Positions 53,060 through 62,749 of a stretch of 64,000 nt of DNA are shown piece after piece. A program made the translations under genes and the position numbers. The stretch's first letter is position 1. Each line of letters starts with the position of its first letter. The stretch is from contig JALFBM010000027.1 of the NCBI GenBank assembly GCA_022773425.1, positions 1 to 64,000 of the forward strand, in the 5' to 3' direction. Source of the stretch: Selenomonadaceae bacterium (GTDB taxonomy: Bacteria; Bacillota; Negativicutes; Selenomonadales; Selenomonadaceae). The notes under the pieces are model-generated. The model had not been told where the DNA came from and searched no databases. It saw only the letters and a program-made list of their open reading frames with translations.

Positions 53060-53746
53060 ATGGCAGGCGAAATAATAAAAGCAGAGAAAGTCTTAAAGAT
53101 AGGTCAGCGTCTGGAATTTTATTTGGAAGGCAGCGAAGAAGGGTATAAGAGCCGGATCGAGGATATCCAGAAGGACCGCCTGATCGTGGCCATGCCGTTT
53201 GACAAGAAACGCGTGCCGATCATCCCGGTCCGCGGGGATTCCATCTACGGGCTTGCCAGTGGTGAACAGTGCCGCTACCGCTTTCTGACGATGTTTCAGG
53301 GGGCGGCGCTTGATGGTCAGCTCCCGACCTGGACCATCGTGAAGCCGGAGACGGTCGAGCGGCATCAGAACCGTGAGTTCGTGCGCGTTCGCGTGAGCCT
53401 GCATCTCCGCGTTCATCTGATCGACGAGGAAGGCCGTATCGAGAAGCCATTCGAGACGGATTCCATCGACCTCAGTGGCAACGGCATCGGCTTCGTGGTG
53501 CGTCATCCGGTCAAGGTGAATTCGCAGGCCACGATCGAGCTCAGCGAGATCCCGAATGTCGGTACGCTCAATATCCTATGCCGCATTGTCCGCGCCGCGC
53601 GTGTCGAGCGCGACGACGGGACGAGCATTTGGCGGATCGGCGCGGCGTTTCAGAATGTGCCGCGGAACGTGACCAATAAGATTGTTCGCTTTATTTTTAC
53701 AATACAGCGGCAGAGCATTGCCAGGGGCATCTCCATCGTAGATTGA
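53060..53746 (+). CDS. PilZ domain protein, YcgR-like flagellar brake
   Basis: A 228-residue protein with an N-terminal YcgR-type domain and a C-terminal PilZ domain. The c-di-GMP-binding signature is present: RHQNREFVRVRVSL (RxxxR) and, about 30 residues on, DLSGNGIGF (D/NxSxxG). Binding would slow or stop the motor when c-di-GMP is high. It starts 19 bp after flhG, in the position of the Bacillus dgrA/ypfA relatives in other clusters. Confidence 0.92.
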   Translation: MAGEIIKAEKVLKIGQRLEFYLEGSEEGYKSRIEDIQKDRLIVAMPFDKKRVPIIPVRGDSIYGLASGEQCRYRFLTMFQGAALDGQLPTWTIVKPETVERHQNREFVRVRVSLHLRVHLIDEEGRIEKPFETDSIDLSGNGIGFVVRHPVKVNSQATIELSEIPNVGTLNILCRIVRAARVERDDGTSIWRIGAAFQNVPRNVTNKIVRFIFTIQRQSIARGISIVD

Positions 53747-53800
53747 CCGCCGGACGGCGGTATCGGCTTCTGACTGTCCTGTGGTAGCGAGGTGATGGGA

Positions 53801-54970
53801 ATGATTCGTATCTTGATCGCGGATGACTCCGCCTTCATGCGGAAGGTGCTTTCGGACCTGTTCCGAAAGCAGCCGGATTTTGAGGTCGTCGGGACCGCGA
53901 GAAACGGGCAGGAGGCGATAAAGCTTGTCAAGCAGGAGAAACCGGATCTGCTGACGCTTGACGTCAATATGCCGGTCATGGATGGGCTTAATGCACTCGC
54001 CGTCATCATGGAGGAAAGCCCGATACCGGTCGTGATGCTCAGCAGCCTGACGCAGGAGGGTACGGAAGCTACGGTGCGTGCGCTGAGCCTCGGCGCGGTG
54101 GACTTCATCAGCAAGGCTGGCGGCTCGATTTCGAGAATCGATACGATAGAGCCTGAGATCCTGCAGAAATGCCGAAACGCGGTAAAAGCCCATGTGCAGA
54201 AGCCGAAGAAGCAGGAGTCTCCGCCAAAGCCCGCCGTGCCCGTTATGCGACGCGTTGCGTTCCCAGGATTGAAAAGGGAGCCGCCACGGCAGAAATCGCC
54301 AAGCCACGCGAAGCTGGCTTTGGCCCGGACACCGAATCCGCTGCTCCAGCGCCGAAAGCCGGAATTTCAGCCAAAGCCGTTGGTCATCGAGAGAGGCAGC
54401 GGGCAGAAGCTCGTCGCTATCGGGACTTCGACGGGTGGGCCGCAGGCTCTGCAGAACGTCATTACGCGGCTGCCGGCGGACCTCCCCTGCGGAGTCGTCG
54501 TCGTGCAGCATATGCCGCCGCATTTTACGAAAGCGCTGGCAGATCGCCTGAACACGATCTCGGCCATCTCGGTCAAGGAGGCGGAAGACGGGGAGGTCAT
54601 CCGGCCCGGCCAGGTCTACATCGCGCCGGGAGGTTTCCACCTCCGCGTGAGGCCGGACGGTACTGACCGGCGCATCGCGCTCGGCACTGATCCGCCGGTC
54701 GGCAATCACCGGCCCTGCGTCAACGTGATGTTCGATTCTGTCGCGCCGTTCGGACAGAAGGTCACGGCGGTCATCATGACCGGTATGGGCTCTGACGGCT
54801 GCGAGGGAATGAAGAAGATAAAAGCCGCCGGCGGTTATAGCATCGCGCAGGATGAAGACAGCTGCGTGGTCTACGGCATGCCGCGCGCGGTCGTGGAGGC
54901 AGGCCTTGCCGACGAGGTGAAGCCAGTGGAGCAGATTGCCAGCGCCATCGTATCGGCTGTGAAGCGCTAA
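53801..54970 (+). CDS. cheB: Chemotaxis response regulator protein-glutamate methylesterase CheB
   Basis: A 389-residue adaptation enzyme that removes methyl groups from chemoreceptors. The receiver domain has ADDSAFMRK and phosphoacceptor D54 in LLTLDVNMPVMDG. After a Pro and Lys-rich linker, the methylesterase domain has the catalytic Ser in AIGTSTGGPQAL, His in VVVQHMPPHF and Asp in TGMGSDG. The start at 53801 follows GAGGTG. No cheR is in the window. Confidence 0.96.
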   Translation: MIRILIADDSAFMRKVLSDLFRKQPDFEVVGTARNGQEAIKLVKQEKPDLLTLDVNMPVMDGLNALAVIMEESPIPVVMLSSLTQEGTEATVRALSLGAVDFISKAGGSISRIDTIEPEILQKCRNAVKAHVQKPKKQESPPKPAVPVMRRVAFPGLKREPPRQKSPSHAKLALARTPNPLLQRRKPEFQPKPLVIERGSGQKLVAIGTSTGGPQALQNVITRLPADLPCGVVVVQHMPPHFTKALADRLNTISAISVKEAEDGEVIRPGQVYIAPGGFHLRVRPDGTDRRIALGTDPPVGNHRPCVNVMFDSVAPFGQKVTAVIMTGMGSDGCEGMKKIKAAGGYSIAQDEDSCVVYGMPRAVVEAGLADEVKPVEQIASAIVSAVKR

Positions 54971-54988
54971 TTTTTAGGGGGAATACAA

Positions 54989-57040
54989 ATGGACACGAAT
55001 CAGTATATGGATATGTTCCTGGACGAGTCCCATGAACACCTGCAATCCTTGAACGACGGGCTTCTCAGCCTCGAGGACAACATGGAGGACACCTCGGTCG
55101 TCAACGAGATCTTCCGCAATGCGCATACCCTGAAGGGCATGTCGGCAACCATGGGCTACAACAAGATTGCTGAGCTCACGCATGAGATGGAGGATGTGCT
55201 CGACCTCATCCGCAACGATAAGCTGCGGCTTGATGAGAACATCATTGACATTCTGTTCAAATGCGTCGATTCGCTCGAGCAGATGATCGATAACGTCGGC
55301 AACGGCGATCCGGAGGATCTCGTCGACGTTTCGGATCTTGTCAAACAGCTCAGCAAAATCTCGAAGGGCGATGTGCCGGAGGCCAAGGGAGCCGCAGCGC
55401 CGGCCGCGGCACCGGAAAAAGCAGCGGAACCGGCGGCGCCGTCCATCGAGCTGACGGACGTCGACCGCGACGTCATCAAGCAGGCGAAGGAGAAGGGCCT
55501 GCTCGCGATTCACGTCAAGGTCACGCTCGCCGAAACCTGCCTGCTGAAATCCGCGCGCTCTTACATGGTTATGAACACGCTCGATGAGCTCGGCGATGTC
55601 ATCAAATCCGTACCGTCGGCCGAAGATCTTGAGCAGGAGAAATTCGACCGCTCGTTCGATGTCATCATCATTACGGCGTCGGAGCCCAAACAGGTAGAAG
55701 AAGCCATCAACTCGATCTCGGAGATCGCTGAGATCCAGACGAATGTTATTGATCCGGACGCGCAGGCTGAACCGAAAGCAGCGGAAAAGGCGCCGGAGAA
55801 GAAGGCGGAGGCTGCAAAGGCCACGCCGGCAAAGAAGGCCGCTCCAGCCAAGAAGGCACCGGCTAAAAAACCGGCCGCGCACAAGAAGCCGCATCAGAGC
55901 CAGTCGGTTCGCGTCGATATTGACAAGCTCGACAGCCTCATGAACCTCATGGGCGAGCTCGTCATCAACAAGGTTCGTCTCGAACAGATCGGGCAGACGC
56001 ACCGCATTGCAGAGCTCACGGAGACGCTCGAGCAGATGGACCGTGTTACGACAGACCTCCAGAACATCGTCATGAAGGTCCGCATGGTTCCGGTAAGCTC
56101 GGTGTTCAACCGCTTCCCACGCATGGTTCGCGATATCGCAAAGGAACTGAATAAGGAAATCAACCTGACCATCGAAGGCGAGGAGACCGAGCTCGACCGC
56201 ACGGTCATCGATGAGATCGGCGACCCGATCATGCATCTGCTGCGCAACTCCTGTGACCACGGCGTCGAGGAACCAGATGTCCGCGAGGCGAAGGGCAAGC
56301 CGCGTACCGGTGAGGTCGGACTCATCGCCCGTCATGAGGGCAACAACGTCGTCATCATGGTCACCGATGACGGCGCGGGCATCGATGCTGACAAGATCCG
56401 CTCGAAGGCGGTCGAAAAAGGCATGATCAGCCAGGAGGAAGCCGACAAGATGGACGACGCGGAAGCGGTCCGTTTGATTTTCCTGCCGGGCTTCTCGACG
56501 GCAGATCATATCTCCGATATCTCCGGCCGCGGCGTCGGTATGGACGTCGTGCGCAGCAAGATCGAGGCGCTGTCCGGCCATGTCGATGTCGAGACGAAGA
56601 TCGACGAGGGTTCCGTATTTAAGATCAAGCTGCCGCTGACCCTCGCGATCATCCAGGCGATGATGGTCCAGGTACAGGAGGAGATGTACGCGATTCCTCT
56701 CGGCTCCATCGACAGCACGATCAACATCCAGCCGACGGATATCCAGACCATCCAGAACAAGGAGGTCATCGTCCTGCGCGGCGAGATCATCCCGATCATC
56801 CGCATGGAGCAGGTGTTGCAGGTACCACACGTCAAGGACGCCGAGGATATGTTCGTCGTCGTCGTGCATACCGGTGAAGCCAAGGCCGGCATTGTGGTCG
56901 ACAATCTGATCGGTCAGCAAGAAATCGTCATCAAGGCGCTTGGCAGCCTGTTCTCGGGACTCAAGATGTTCACCGGCGCGACGGTCCTCGGCGATGGCCG
57001 CATCGCCCTGATCCTTGACGTCGCAGCGATGATGCAGTAA
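54989..57040 (+). CDS. cheA: Chemotaxis histidine kinase CheA
   Basis: A 683-residue kinase. P1 holds the phosphorylated H46 in NAHTLKGMSATMGY. A second regulatory domain follows, then a Lys, Ala and Pro-rich linker at about residues 255-305, the P3 dimer domain, the ATP-binding P4 (LRNSCDHGVE, DDGAGID, GRGVGMDVV) and the C-terminal CheW-like P5. It passes phosphate to CheY and CheB. cheW follows after 16 bp. Confidence 0.96.
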   Translation: MDTNQYMDMFLDESHEHLQSLNDGLLSLEDNMEDTSVVNEIFRNAHTLKGMSATMGYNKIAELTHEMEDVLDLIRNDKLRLDENIIDILFKCVDSLEQMIDNVGNGDPEDLVDVSDLVKQLSKISKGDVPEAKGAAAPAAAPEKAAEPAAPSIELTDVDRDVIKQAKEKGLLAIHVKVTLAETCLLKSARSYMVMNTLDELGDVIKSVPSAEDLEQEKFDRSFDVIIITASEPKQVEEAINSISEIAEIQTNVIDPDAQAEPKAAEKAPEKKAEAAKATPAKKAAPAKKAPAKKPAAHKKPHQSQSVRVDIDKLDSLMNLMGELVINKVRLEQIGQTHRIAELTETLEQMDRVTTDLQNIVMKVRMVPVSSVFNRFPRMVRDIAKELNKEINLTIEGEETELDRTVIDEIGDPIMHLLRNSCDHGVEEPDVREAKGKPRTGEVGLIARHEGNNVVIMVTDDGAGIDADKIRSKAVEKGMISQEEADKMDDAEAVRLIFLPGFSTADHISDISGRGVGMDVVRSKIEALSGHVDVETKIDEGSVFKIKLPLTLAIIQAMMVQVQEEMYAIPLGSIDSTINIQPTDIQTIQNKEVIVLRGEIIPIIRMEQVLQVPHVKDAEDMFVVVVHTGEAKAGIVVDNLIGQQEIVIKALGSLFSGLKMFTGATVLGDGRIALILDVAAMMQ

Positions 57041-57056
57041 GAGGAGGTACAGCGAC

Positions 57057-57530
57057 ATGGCTAACGAAGAAATCAAACAGAATGATAATGGCGAAGGGAT
57101 TCAGGTCGTCGCCTTCAAACTCCTGAACGAAGAATATGGGATCAGCATCCTCAATGTACAGGAAATCCGCAATCTGACGGATATCACGCGCGTCCCATTT
57201 GCCGCCGACTATATCAAGGGCGTCATCAACCTGCGCGGATCCGTGCTCCCGGTCATCGACCTCAAGAAGCGGCTCGGCCTCGCCGACGCGCCGTATACAG
57301 ACAATACGCGCATTGTGACAGTCAACGTCGGCGAAGTGCATGTCGGTATGCTCGTTGACGCTGTGACCGAGGTCCTGACCATCCACAGCAAGCCGATTGA
57401 CCCGAAGAAAGCCATCAACGGCAAGGAAATCACCAAGTACCTGAGCGGGATCGGCAATGTGGACGGCAGACTCATCATCATGCTCAATCTTGAAGAAATC
57501 GTCGGATTGGAGAAAAAAGACGAGAAATAA
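57057..57530 (+). CDS. cheW: Chemotaxis coupling protein CheW
   Basis: A 157-residue adaptor that links CheA to receptors. VVAFKLLNEEYGISILNVQEI, FAADYIKGVINLRGSVLPVIDLKKRLGL and the C-terminal ILNLEEI motif are typical. It lies between cheA and cheC in the chemosensory block. Confidence 0.95.
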   Translation: MANEEIKQNDNGEGIQVVAFKLLNEEYGISILNVQEIRNLTDITRVPFAADYIKGVINLRGSVLPVIDLKKRLGLADAPYTDNTRIVTVNVGEVHVGMLVDAVTEVLTIHSKPIDPKKAINGKEITKYLSGIGNVDGRLIIMLNLEEIVGLEKKDEK

Positions 57531-57584
57531 TCAGTGCTTCCATCGAGCGGCCTGTCCGATGGACGCAGGATGAGGTGTTACGAT

Positions 57585-58199
57585 ATGTCAGATGAATTGA
57601 ACCTTACGCCGAGTCAGCTCGACGCGCTTCGGGAGATCGGCAATGTCGGAGCGGGCAACTCTGCGACCGCTTTGTCACAGATCATCAACCGGCGCATCGA
57701 TATGAATGTGCCGAAGGTTGCGCTGGTGCCGCTCGATGCGGTGCCAGATATGGTCGGCGGGCCGGACGCCATCGTCGTCGGCGTGTTCCTGCGCGTCTAC
57801 GGCAAGGCGCCGGGCAATATCCTGTTTCTGCTCCCGCAGAAAAGTGCGTTCTACCTCGTAGATACGCTGATGGGCCGGAAGCATGGGCAGACGCAGAAAT
57901 TGGATTTCATGGATGAATCAGCGTTGATGGAAATCGGCAACATTCTTTCCGGTGCGTATCTCAATGCGTTCTATACGTTTACCAACCTTTCCATGCTTCC
58001 GTCCATCCCCGCACTCGCGATGGATATGGCAGGCGCCATTTTAAATGTCGTGCTCGTACAGCTCGGCCAAATGGGCGACCAGGCACTGGTAATCGAGACG
58101 GAGTTCTTGTCGGAGGATGACGGCATCAGCGGACATTTCTTCCTGGTGCCGGATCCGGGATCGTTGCAGACCATCATATCTGCGGTAGGAGTTGAGTGA
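57585..58199 (+). CDS. cheC: Chemotaxis phosphatase CheC
   Basis: A 204-residue phosphatase of CheY-P and partner of CheD. The double active-site motif is present: LREIGNVGAGNSATALSQ and LMEIGNILSGAYLNAF, each with Glu and Asn. The start at ATG 57585 follows GAGGTG; the ORF track starts at 57534. cheD follows after one base, and the two proteins act together. Confidence 0.94.
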   Translation: MSDELNLTPSQLDALREIGNVGAGNSATALSQIINRRIDMNVPKVALVPLDAVPDMVGGPDAIVVGVFLRVYGKAPGNILFLLPQKSAFYLVDTLMGRKHGQTQKLDFMDESALMEIGNILSGAYLNAFYTFTNLSMLPSIPALAMDMAGAILNVVLVQLGQMGDQALVIETEFLSEDDGISGHFFLVPDPGSLQTIISAVGVE

Positions 58200-58200
58200 T

Positions 58201-58686
58201 ATGCCAGAACTGATCAAAGTCGGCATGGCGGACTATAAGGTCGGGAAAGCGCCGGATACCATCATCAGCTATGGCCTTGGATCCTGCATCGGCATTTCGC
58301 TTTACGACCCGCAGGCAAAGGTCGGCGGGCTCCTGCATATCATGCTGCCGGACAGTAAGCAGGCGCGGGCGAGCGATAACCCGGCGAAGTTTGCCGATAC
58401 CGGGATGCCGTTGTTGCTGCGGGATGTGCTCGCCCTCGGCGCCGTGCGCAGCCGCCTTGTCGCGAAGATGGCGGGAGGCGCGCAGATGTTCGCCTTTGCC
58501 AATGCGACGGACATCATGCGCGTTGGCGCGCGCAACGCCGAGGCCGTGAAGAGCATCCTCAATGAGATGAATATTCGCCTTTTGGCAGAGGATGTCGGCG
58601 GGACTTATGGACGTACCGTCTCCATCAACCTCGAGAACGGTTCCTATAAGGTTAAGACCATCAACAAGGGTGAGAAAGAGATCTGA
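58201..58686 (+). CDS. cheD: Chemoreceptor glutamine deamidase CheD
   Basis: A 161-residue enzyme that deamidates receptor glutamines. The conserved active site is seen in ISYGLGSCIGISLYDP (Cys) and GGLLHIMLPDS (His). ATG 58201 follows AGGAGTTGAG. It is placed directly after cheC, its regulatory partner. Confidence 0.95.
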   Translation: MPELIKVGMADYKVGKAPDTIISYGLGSCIGISLYDPQAKVGGLLHIMLPDSKQARASDNPAKFADTGMPLLLRDVLALGAVRSRLVAKMAGGAQMFAFANATDIMRVGARNAEAVKSILNEMNIRLLAEDVGGTYGRTVSINLENGSYKVKTINKGEKEI

Positions 58687-58700
58687 ACAGGTGATGGATT

Positions 58701-59090
58701 TTGGTTAAATTTCAGATGTCTCTGCTCATCGCCATCCTTGCGGCGCTCGCCATTTGCATCGCGGGCGTGTTGCGGGATATCCGCGGGACAACCGTGCTTT
58801 TCCGCATGGCCGTCGGTGCATGTGGCTCCGGTCTCTTCGTTTATCTCGTGACTTTTATCTTAGAGGCGAAGGGCTGGGTGTTTTTCGACAAGAGCCTCGA
58901 CGAGGCATTGGATGAGGCTGTCGAGGAAAAAGGGGACGCGGAGAAAATGGCAGAGGCCGCACCGCAGCCAAAAGCGCCGCAAGCGGAGGAGCAGAACGAT
59001 GAACAGCCGGAGGGCGGCGGAGAAGAAGGGGGCTTCCAGCCGCTGGCTTCCGAGAATTTGCGCCATGTGGACACAGAGAAGAGTCAGTAA
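58701..59090 (+). CDS. Small membrane protein in the che cluster
   Basis: A 129-residue protein with two N-terminal membrane helices (LLIAILAALAICIAGVL and VGACGSGLFVYLVTFIL) and an acidic, Pro and Glu-rich cytoplasmic tail. It starts at TTG after AGGTGATGGA. I do not recognise the family. Its place between cheD and the sigma-28 gene suggests a flagellar role, but nothing more can be said. Confidence 0.72.
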   Translation: MVKFQMSLLIAILAALAICIAGVLRDIRGTTVLFRMAVGACGSGLFVYLVTFILEAKGWVFFDKSLDEALDEAVEEKGDAEKMAEAAPQPKAPQAEEQNDEQPEGGGEEGGFQPLASENLRHVDTEKSQ

Positions 59091-59111
59091 AGGCGAAAGG
59101 GGGTCGATGGC

Positions 59112-59897
59112 ATGGATGCGGAGAGCAGAAAGAAAATCGACGTCGAATCGCTATGGCGGCGTTATCAGAAGGAACGGAATACGGAGCTGCGCAACGCGCT
59201 CGCGGAATACTATCTGCCGCTCGTCAAGATGACGGCCGGGCGCATTGCCATCAGCCTGCCGGCACATGTTGATCGGGAGGACCTGCTTTCGAGCGGATTC
59301 TTCGGCCTGCTCGACGCGATCGAGCGCTACGATCTGACGCGCAAGAATAAGTTCGAGACGTATGCGGGCGTCCGCGTGCGTGGCGCCATGCTCGATTACC
59401 TGCGTTCGAAGGACTGGGTGCCGGTCACGACGCGTCAGAAGATCCGGAAGTACGAGAAAGCGGTCAGTGACCTCGAAGGCGAGCTCGGCCGTCCGGCGAC
59501 GGACGAGGAACTCGGGGCGCGTCTCGGTGTGGACGAAAAAGAGCTGCGCAAGATCGAAAAGCAGGTCAGCGTTGCGACCGTCATCCCGCTCGAGGATTAT
59601 CTGCGGGTCGATGCCCCGGTTTCCGGGGAGGCAGGTCCGTCGGAGCAGGCGGAGAAGCAGGAACAGAAGGAAGAACTCGCGCGGGCCATCGACCAGCTTC
59701 CAGAAAAAGAGAAAATCGTCGTGACGCTGTATTACTATGAGGAAATGACGCTGAAGGAAATCAGCCTGGTCCTGCATCTGACAGAGGCACGCATTTCTCA
59801 GTTGCACACGAAGGCGGTCTTCCGCCTGCGCGGCTTTATGGCGCAGGGAAATGACGAACAGGGCGCGGAAGCGGGGAAAAGGGCCAGAAAAGGATGA
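59112..59897 (+). CDS. fliA: Flagellar RNA polymerase sigma factor FliA/SigD
   Basis: A 261-residue sigma-28 family factor that drives late flagellar and chemotaxis genes. Region 2 has LPAHVDREDLLSSGFFGLLDAIERYD and KFETYAGVRVRGAMLDYLRSKDW; region 4 has VVTLYYYEEMTLKEISLVLHLTEARISQLHTKA. It follows the small membrane gene by ~20 bp. Confidence 0.96.
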   Translation: MDAESRKKIDVESLWRRYQKERNTELRNALAEYYLPLVKMTAGRIAISLPAHVDREDLLSSGFFGLLDAIERYDLTRKNKFETYAGVRVRGAMLDYLRSKDWVPVTTRQKIRKYEKAVSDLEGELGRPATDEELGARLGVDEKELRKIEKQVSVATVIPLEDYLRVDAPVSGEAGPSEQAEKQEQKEELARAIDQLPEKEKIVVTLYYYEEMTLKEISLVLHLTEARISQLHTKAVFRLRGFMAQGNDEQGAEAGKRARKG

Positions 59898-59927
59898 ATC
59901 TATAGGGATAATGGGAGGCGGACAATC

Positions 59928-61565
59928 ATGGAGGATCGCGCAGCACATCCGACGGTGGGGAGCAAAGCCGATGGGTATCGGTTTGAATTCCGCGAGGATG
60001 GTGTCTATCTGACTGTCTATCCTTCCGAGGATGAGGTCCAGTTTGAGATGTCCGACCTGCAGCAGATTCTGCAGGATTACGCGGTGAAGGACTACGATGT
60101 CGCGGAGCTCGCGGCGGCTGTGCGTGCCGCGGCGGGAAAGCCGGTAAAGATCGGCAGCCAGTACCGCATTCCAAGCGACGATGCGGATCCAGAGGAGGAA
60201 ACGGAACCGCAGACCGCGGCTATCTTGATCGAGGTCAGCCGCGACAAAATGGAAGTCCGGGTCGCTTTTGACATGAGCGAGGGCGGCGCGCTGCCGAGCG
60301 TCGAACAGGTTCGCCAGGCGCTGGCCGAGAAAGAGATCGTCTTCGGCATCGATGAGGAGGCCATCGCGGAAGGCATCCAGTCCTCTGCACCGTTCATCGC
60401 GGCCAGGGGCCGCGCGCCAGTCGATGGCGAGAACGCGCGAATCGTTCGGTATTTCGATCTCAGCGTTAAGGGGAAACCGGCGCTGCAGGAGAACGGAAGC
60501 CGCGTGGACTACAAGAACATGAATTTGTTCATCCTCGCGAAGAAGGGCGATCTGCTTGCCGAGCGCATCCCGCAGACCGAGGGCAGGAAGGGCATGAATG
60601 TCTACGGCGTCACGGTGGCCGCGCGCAATGGTCGGCCGGTACCCATGCCGATCGGCAAGAATGTCCATGTCGAGGAAGAAGACAAAATCATCGCGGACAT
60701 GGATGGGCAGATCACGGATACCGGCAAGAAAGTTGGTATCGACCCGCATCTCGTCATTCAAAGCGATGTCGGTGTCGGCACCGGGAACATCGACTTCGTC
60801 GGCAGCGTGGAGATTCAGGGCGGCGTTGCCGACGGCTTCAGCGTCAAGGCGACCGGCGACATTGAGATCAAAGGGCTCGTCAACGGCAAGGTGGAGGGGC
60901 AGAACGTCTACATCACGGGCGGCATCAGCGGGACGGACCGCGGTTCGGTCAAGGCGCGTGAGGATATCCGCGCGGCTTTTGTCGAGAATGCGGAGGTCGA
61001 GGCCGGACGGGATGTCTACATTTCCGATGTCATCCTCCATTCGGAGGTACAGGCGGGAAAGCACGTCTACGTCGAGGAAGGGCGCGGACAGATCACCGGC
61101 GGCGCGGTTGCCGCGGGGGAGGAAGTCCGCGCGAAAAAGATCGGCAACCCCGCTTTCGTCGTTACGCGCATATCTGTCGGCGTCAATCCGCGCGTCGAGC
61201 GCCAGTACCGGCAGCTCTGCCGCGAGTACAAGCAAAACAAGGAGCGTTTGAAGCAGATCACGCAAATGCTCAATACGCTGCAGAAAATCGACACCTCCAA
61301 GCTGCCGCCAGAGCGTGTCAGCCAGATTGCGCAGCTCACGCGTTCGCAGTTCCCGCTCGCGGGCAAGCTCAAGCGCGATAAAGTCCTGATTCAAAATCTC
61401 GAGGCGGAGCTCGCCAATATGAAACACGGAAAGGTGCGGGTTTCGGATACCATGTATCCAGGAACGCGTCTATCCATCAATTCGGTGCTCGAGAACGTGC
61501 AGTCGGAGGTCCAGCACTCGACCGTGCAGGTTCGCGACGATGATATCGATATCGGTCCATACTGA
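59928..61565 (+). CDS. FapA/DUF342 family protein
   Basis: A 545-residue protein of the DUF342/FapA family. The middle (about residues 160-370) is a beta-helix-like series of short repeats such as GTGNIDFVGSVEIQGGVADGFSVKATGDIEIKG. A coiled coil follows near residues 425-490, then a C-terminal sheet. Members sit at the end of flagellar operons in Firmicutes and may act in polar localisation, but no activity is proven from sequence. Confidence 0.88.
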   Translation: MEDRAAHPTVGSKADGYRFEFREDGVYLTVYPSEDEVQFEMSDLQQILQDYAVKDYDVAELAAAVRAAAGKPVKIGSQYRIPSDDADPEEETEPQTAAILIEVSRDKMEVRVAFDMSEGGALPSVEQVRQALAEKEIVFGIDEEAIAEGIQSSAPFIAARGRAPVDGENARIVRYFDLSVKGKPALQENGSRVDYKNMNLFILAKKGDLLAERIPQTEGRKGMNVYGVTVAARNGRPVPMPIGKNVHVEEEDKIIADMDGQITDTGKKVGIDPHLVIQSDVGVGTGNIDFVGSVEIQGGVADGFSVKATGDIEIKGLVNGKVEGQNVYITGGISGTDRGSVKAREDIRAAFVENAEVEAGRDVYISDVILHSEVQAGKHVYVEEGRGQITGGAVAAGEEVRAKKIGNPAFVVTRISVGVNPRVERQYRQLCREYKQNKERLKQITQMLNTLQKIDTSKLPPERVSQIAQLTRSQFPLAGKLKRDKVLIQNLEAELANMKHGKVRVSDTMYPGTRLSINSVLENVQSEVQHSTVQVRDDDIDIGPY

Positions 61566-61639
61566 TTCCGCTGCGGGAGTCTCATCCCGCACAGAGAAAA
61601 CCGTTTTCCTATGTTTTCTAAGGAGAGAAGGTAAAGCCT

Positions 61640-61969
61640 ATGGATGTTACACCGATGAGCCTGCAGATGGTAGTCCCGCGCGCGGCGGATGCCGGTCAGG
61701 TCCAGCATAACCTGAATCAGGCGGCGGCGCTGCAGCAGGATTTTGAGGCCGTCCGGCAGAAAGCGGACGATAAGCTGAAGCAGTCGCAGGTCCGCGAAAA
61801 GGACAACGTCGAGGATGGGCGCGTAAAGGACGATCCAAACCGCAAGAAAGGGCAGGGCGGCTATGCCGGGGATGGCGGTCGCCACCGCGGCGGGGAAGAC
61901 GAGCAGGCGGCAGAGCCGCGCTACGCAGTCGATCCGACACGTGGGCATCATTTAGACATCAGCTTATGA
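61640..61969 (+). CDS. Small hypothetical protein, flagellar cluster
   Basis: A 109-residue, very hydrophilic protein (Gln, Asp, Lys and Arg-rich, likely disordered C-terminus with GHHLDISL). Its start MDVTPMSLQMVVPRAADAGQVQHNLNQAA resembles proteins found between FapA and SwrB genes in related genomes. It has AGGAGAGAAGG upstream and stands 74 bp after the FapA gene. Role unknown. Confidence 0.7.
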   Translation: MDVTPMSLQMVVPRAADAGQVQHNLNQAAALQQDFEAVRQKADDKLKQSQVREKDNVEDGRVKDDPNRKKGQGGYAGDGGRHRGGEDEQAAEPRYAVDPTRGHHLDISL

Positions 61970-62002
61970 CCGGTATCCGGTCGGATGGGGAGTAAAGAAC
62001 GA

Positions 62003-62737
62003 ATGGTTACGGAAGTCATGGGGTTCCTGATCCTATTCGGGGCCCTTCTTTTTTTTACGGCGCGCTATATCGCGCGGAAGCGGACGCAGCCCGCGCGCGA
62101 AAGGCAGGAGATCACGCAGTCGACCGCGCATTTGCGCGAGGAGCTCGAGCAGTCTGCCAACGCGATCATCGGGCGGCTCGGCGGCCATGTCGATCACCTC
62201 GAGGCATTGCTAAAGGACGCCGATGCGAAAACCGCGGTGCTTGACGCACGCCTGGCGGAATGCCGCAAGCTCGAGGCGGAACTCGAGCTGCGTTCGGCCG
62301 AACTCGCCCAGCGGGCGCAGCAGACGCTCGCGGCAGCGAAGCAGCAGGAAATGGCGGCCCGTTCTACGCTGGAGCCCGAGCGCGTGGACGCGAGGGACTT
62401 CGCTGCCGTGCTCGAGGATTCGATGCAGAGGGATGCGAAGAACCGGCAAAATGTCAGCTATGACCAGGCGGTCAGCCTCGCGGCGGCCATGCGGGAACCT
62501 CAAGGGCCTGCTGCTGGAGCTGCGGCACGCGAATTCGCTACGCCAGAGCAGCCGTATACTGCGGCGGAGCGCGAAATGGAACCGGAGCCGCAGCAGGAAA
62601 ACCTCGCGGCCAAGGCGCGGGCCATGCTGCTCGGCGGCTTCACGGTAGAGGAGGCCGCGCGGGAGACGGGGCTCGGCAAGGGCGCGGTCCAACTCATCCA
62701 GGAAATGACACAGCGAGAGATCGAAAAAAATGGATAA
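62003..62737 (+). CDS. SwrB-like (YlxL) membrane protein
   Basis: A 244-residue protein with one N-terminal membrane helix (MGFLILFGALLFFTARYIA), a long charged coiled coil and a C-terminal helix-turn-helix-like motif (AKARAMLLGGFTVEEAARETGLGKGAVQLIQEM). This layout and its place after the sigma-28 gene match SwrB of Bacillus, which aids the switch to export. ATG 62003 follows GGGGAG; the ORF track starts at 61985. It ends the flagellar cluster. Confidence 0.75.
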   Translation: MVTEVMGFLILFGALLFFTARYIARKRTQPARERQEITQSTAHLREELEQSANAIIGRLGGHVDHLEALLKDADAKTAVLDARLAECRKLEAELELRSAELAQRAQQTLAAAKQQEMAARSTLEPERVDARDFAAVLEDSMQRDAKNRQNVSYDQAVSLAAAMREPQGPAAGAAAREFATPEQPYTAAEREMEPEPQQENLAAKARAMLLGGFTVEEAARETGLGKGAVQLIQEMTQREIEKNG

Positions 62738-62749
62738 GGCCTTCAAGGG

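Noticed and set aside
54974-57076. Minus-strand ORF of 700 residues opposite cheA
   Set aside because: Shadow of cheA; cheA has all its kinase motifs in the plus frame.
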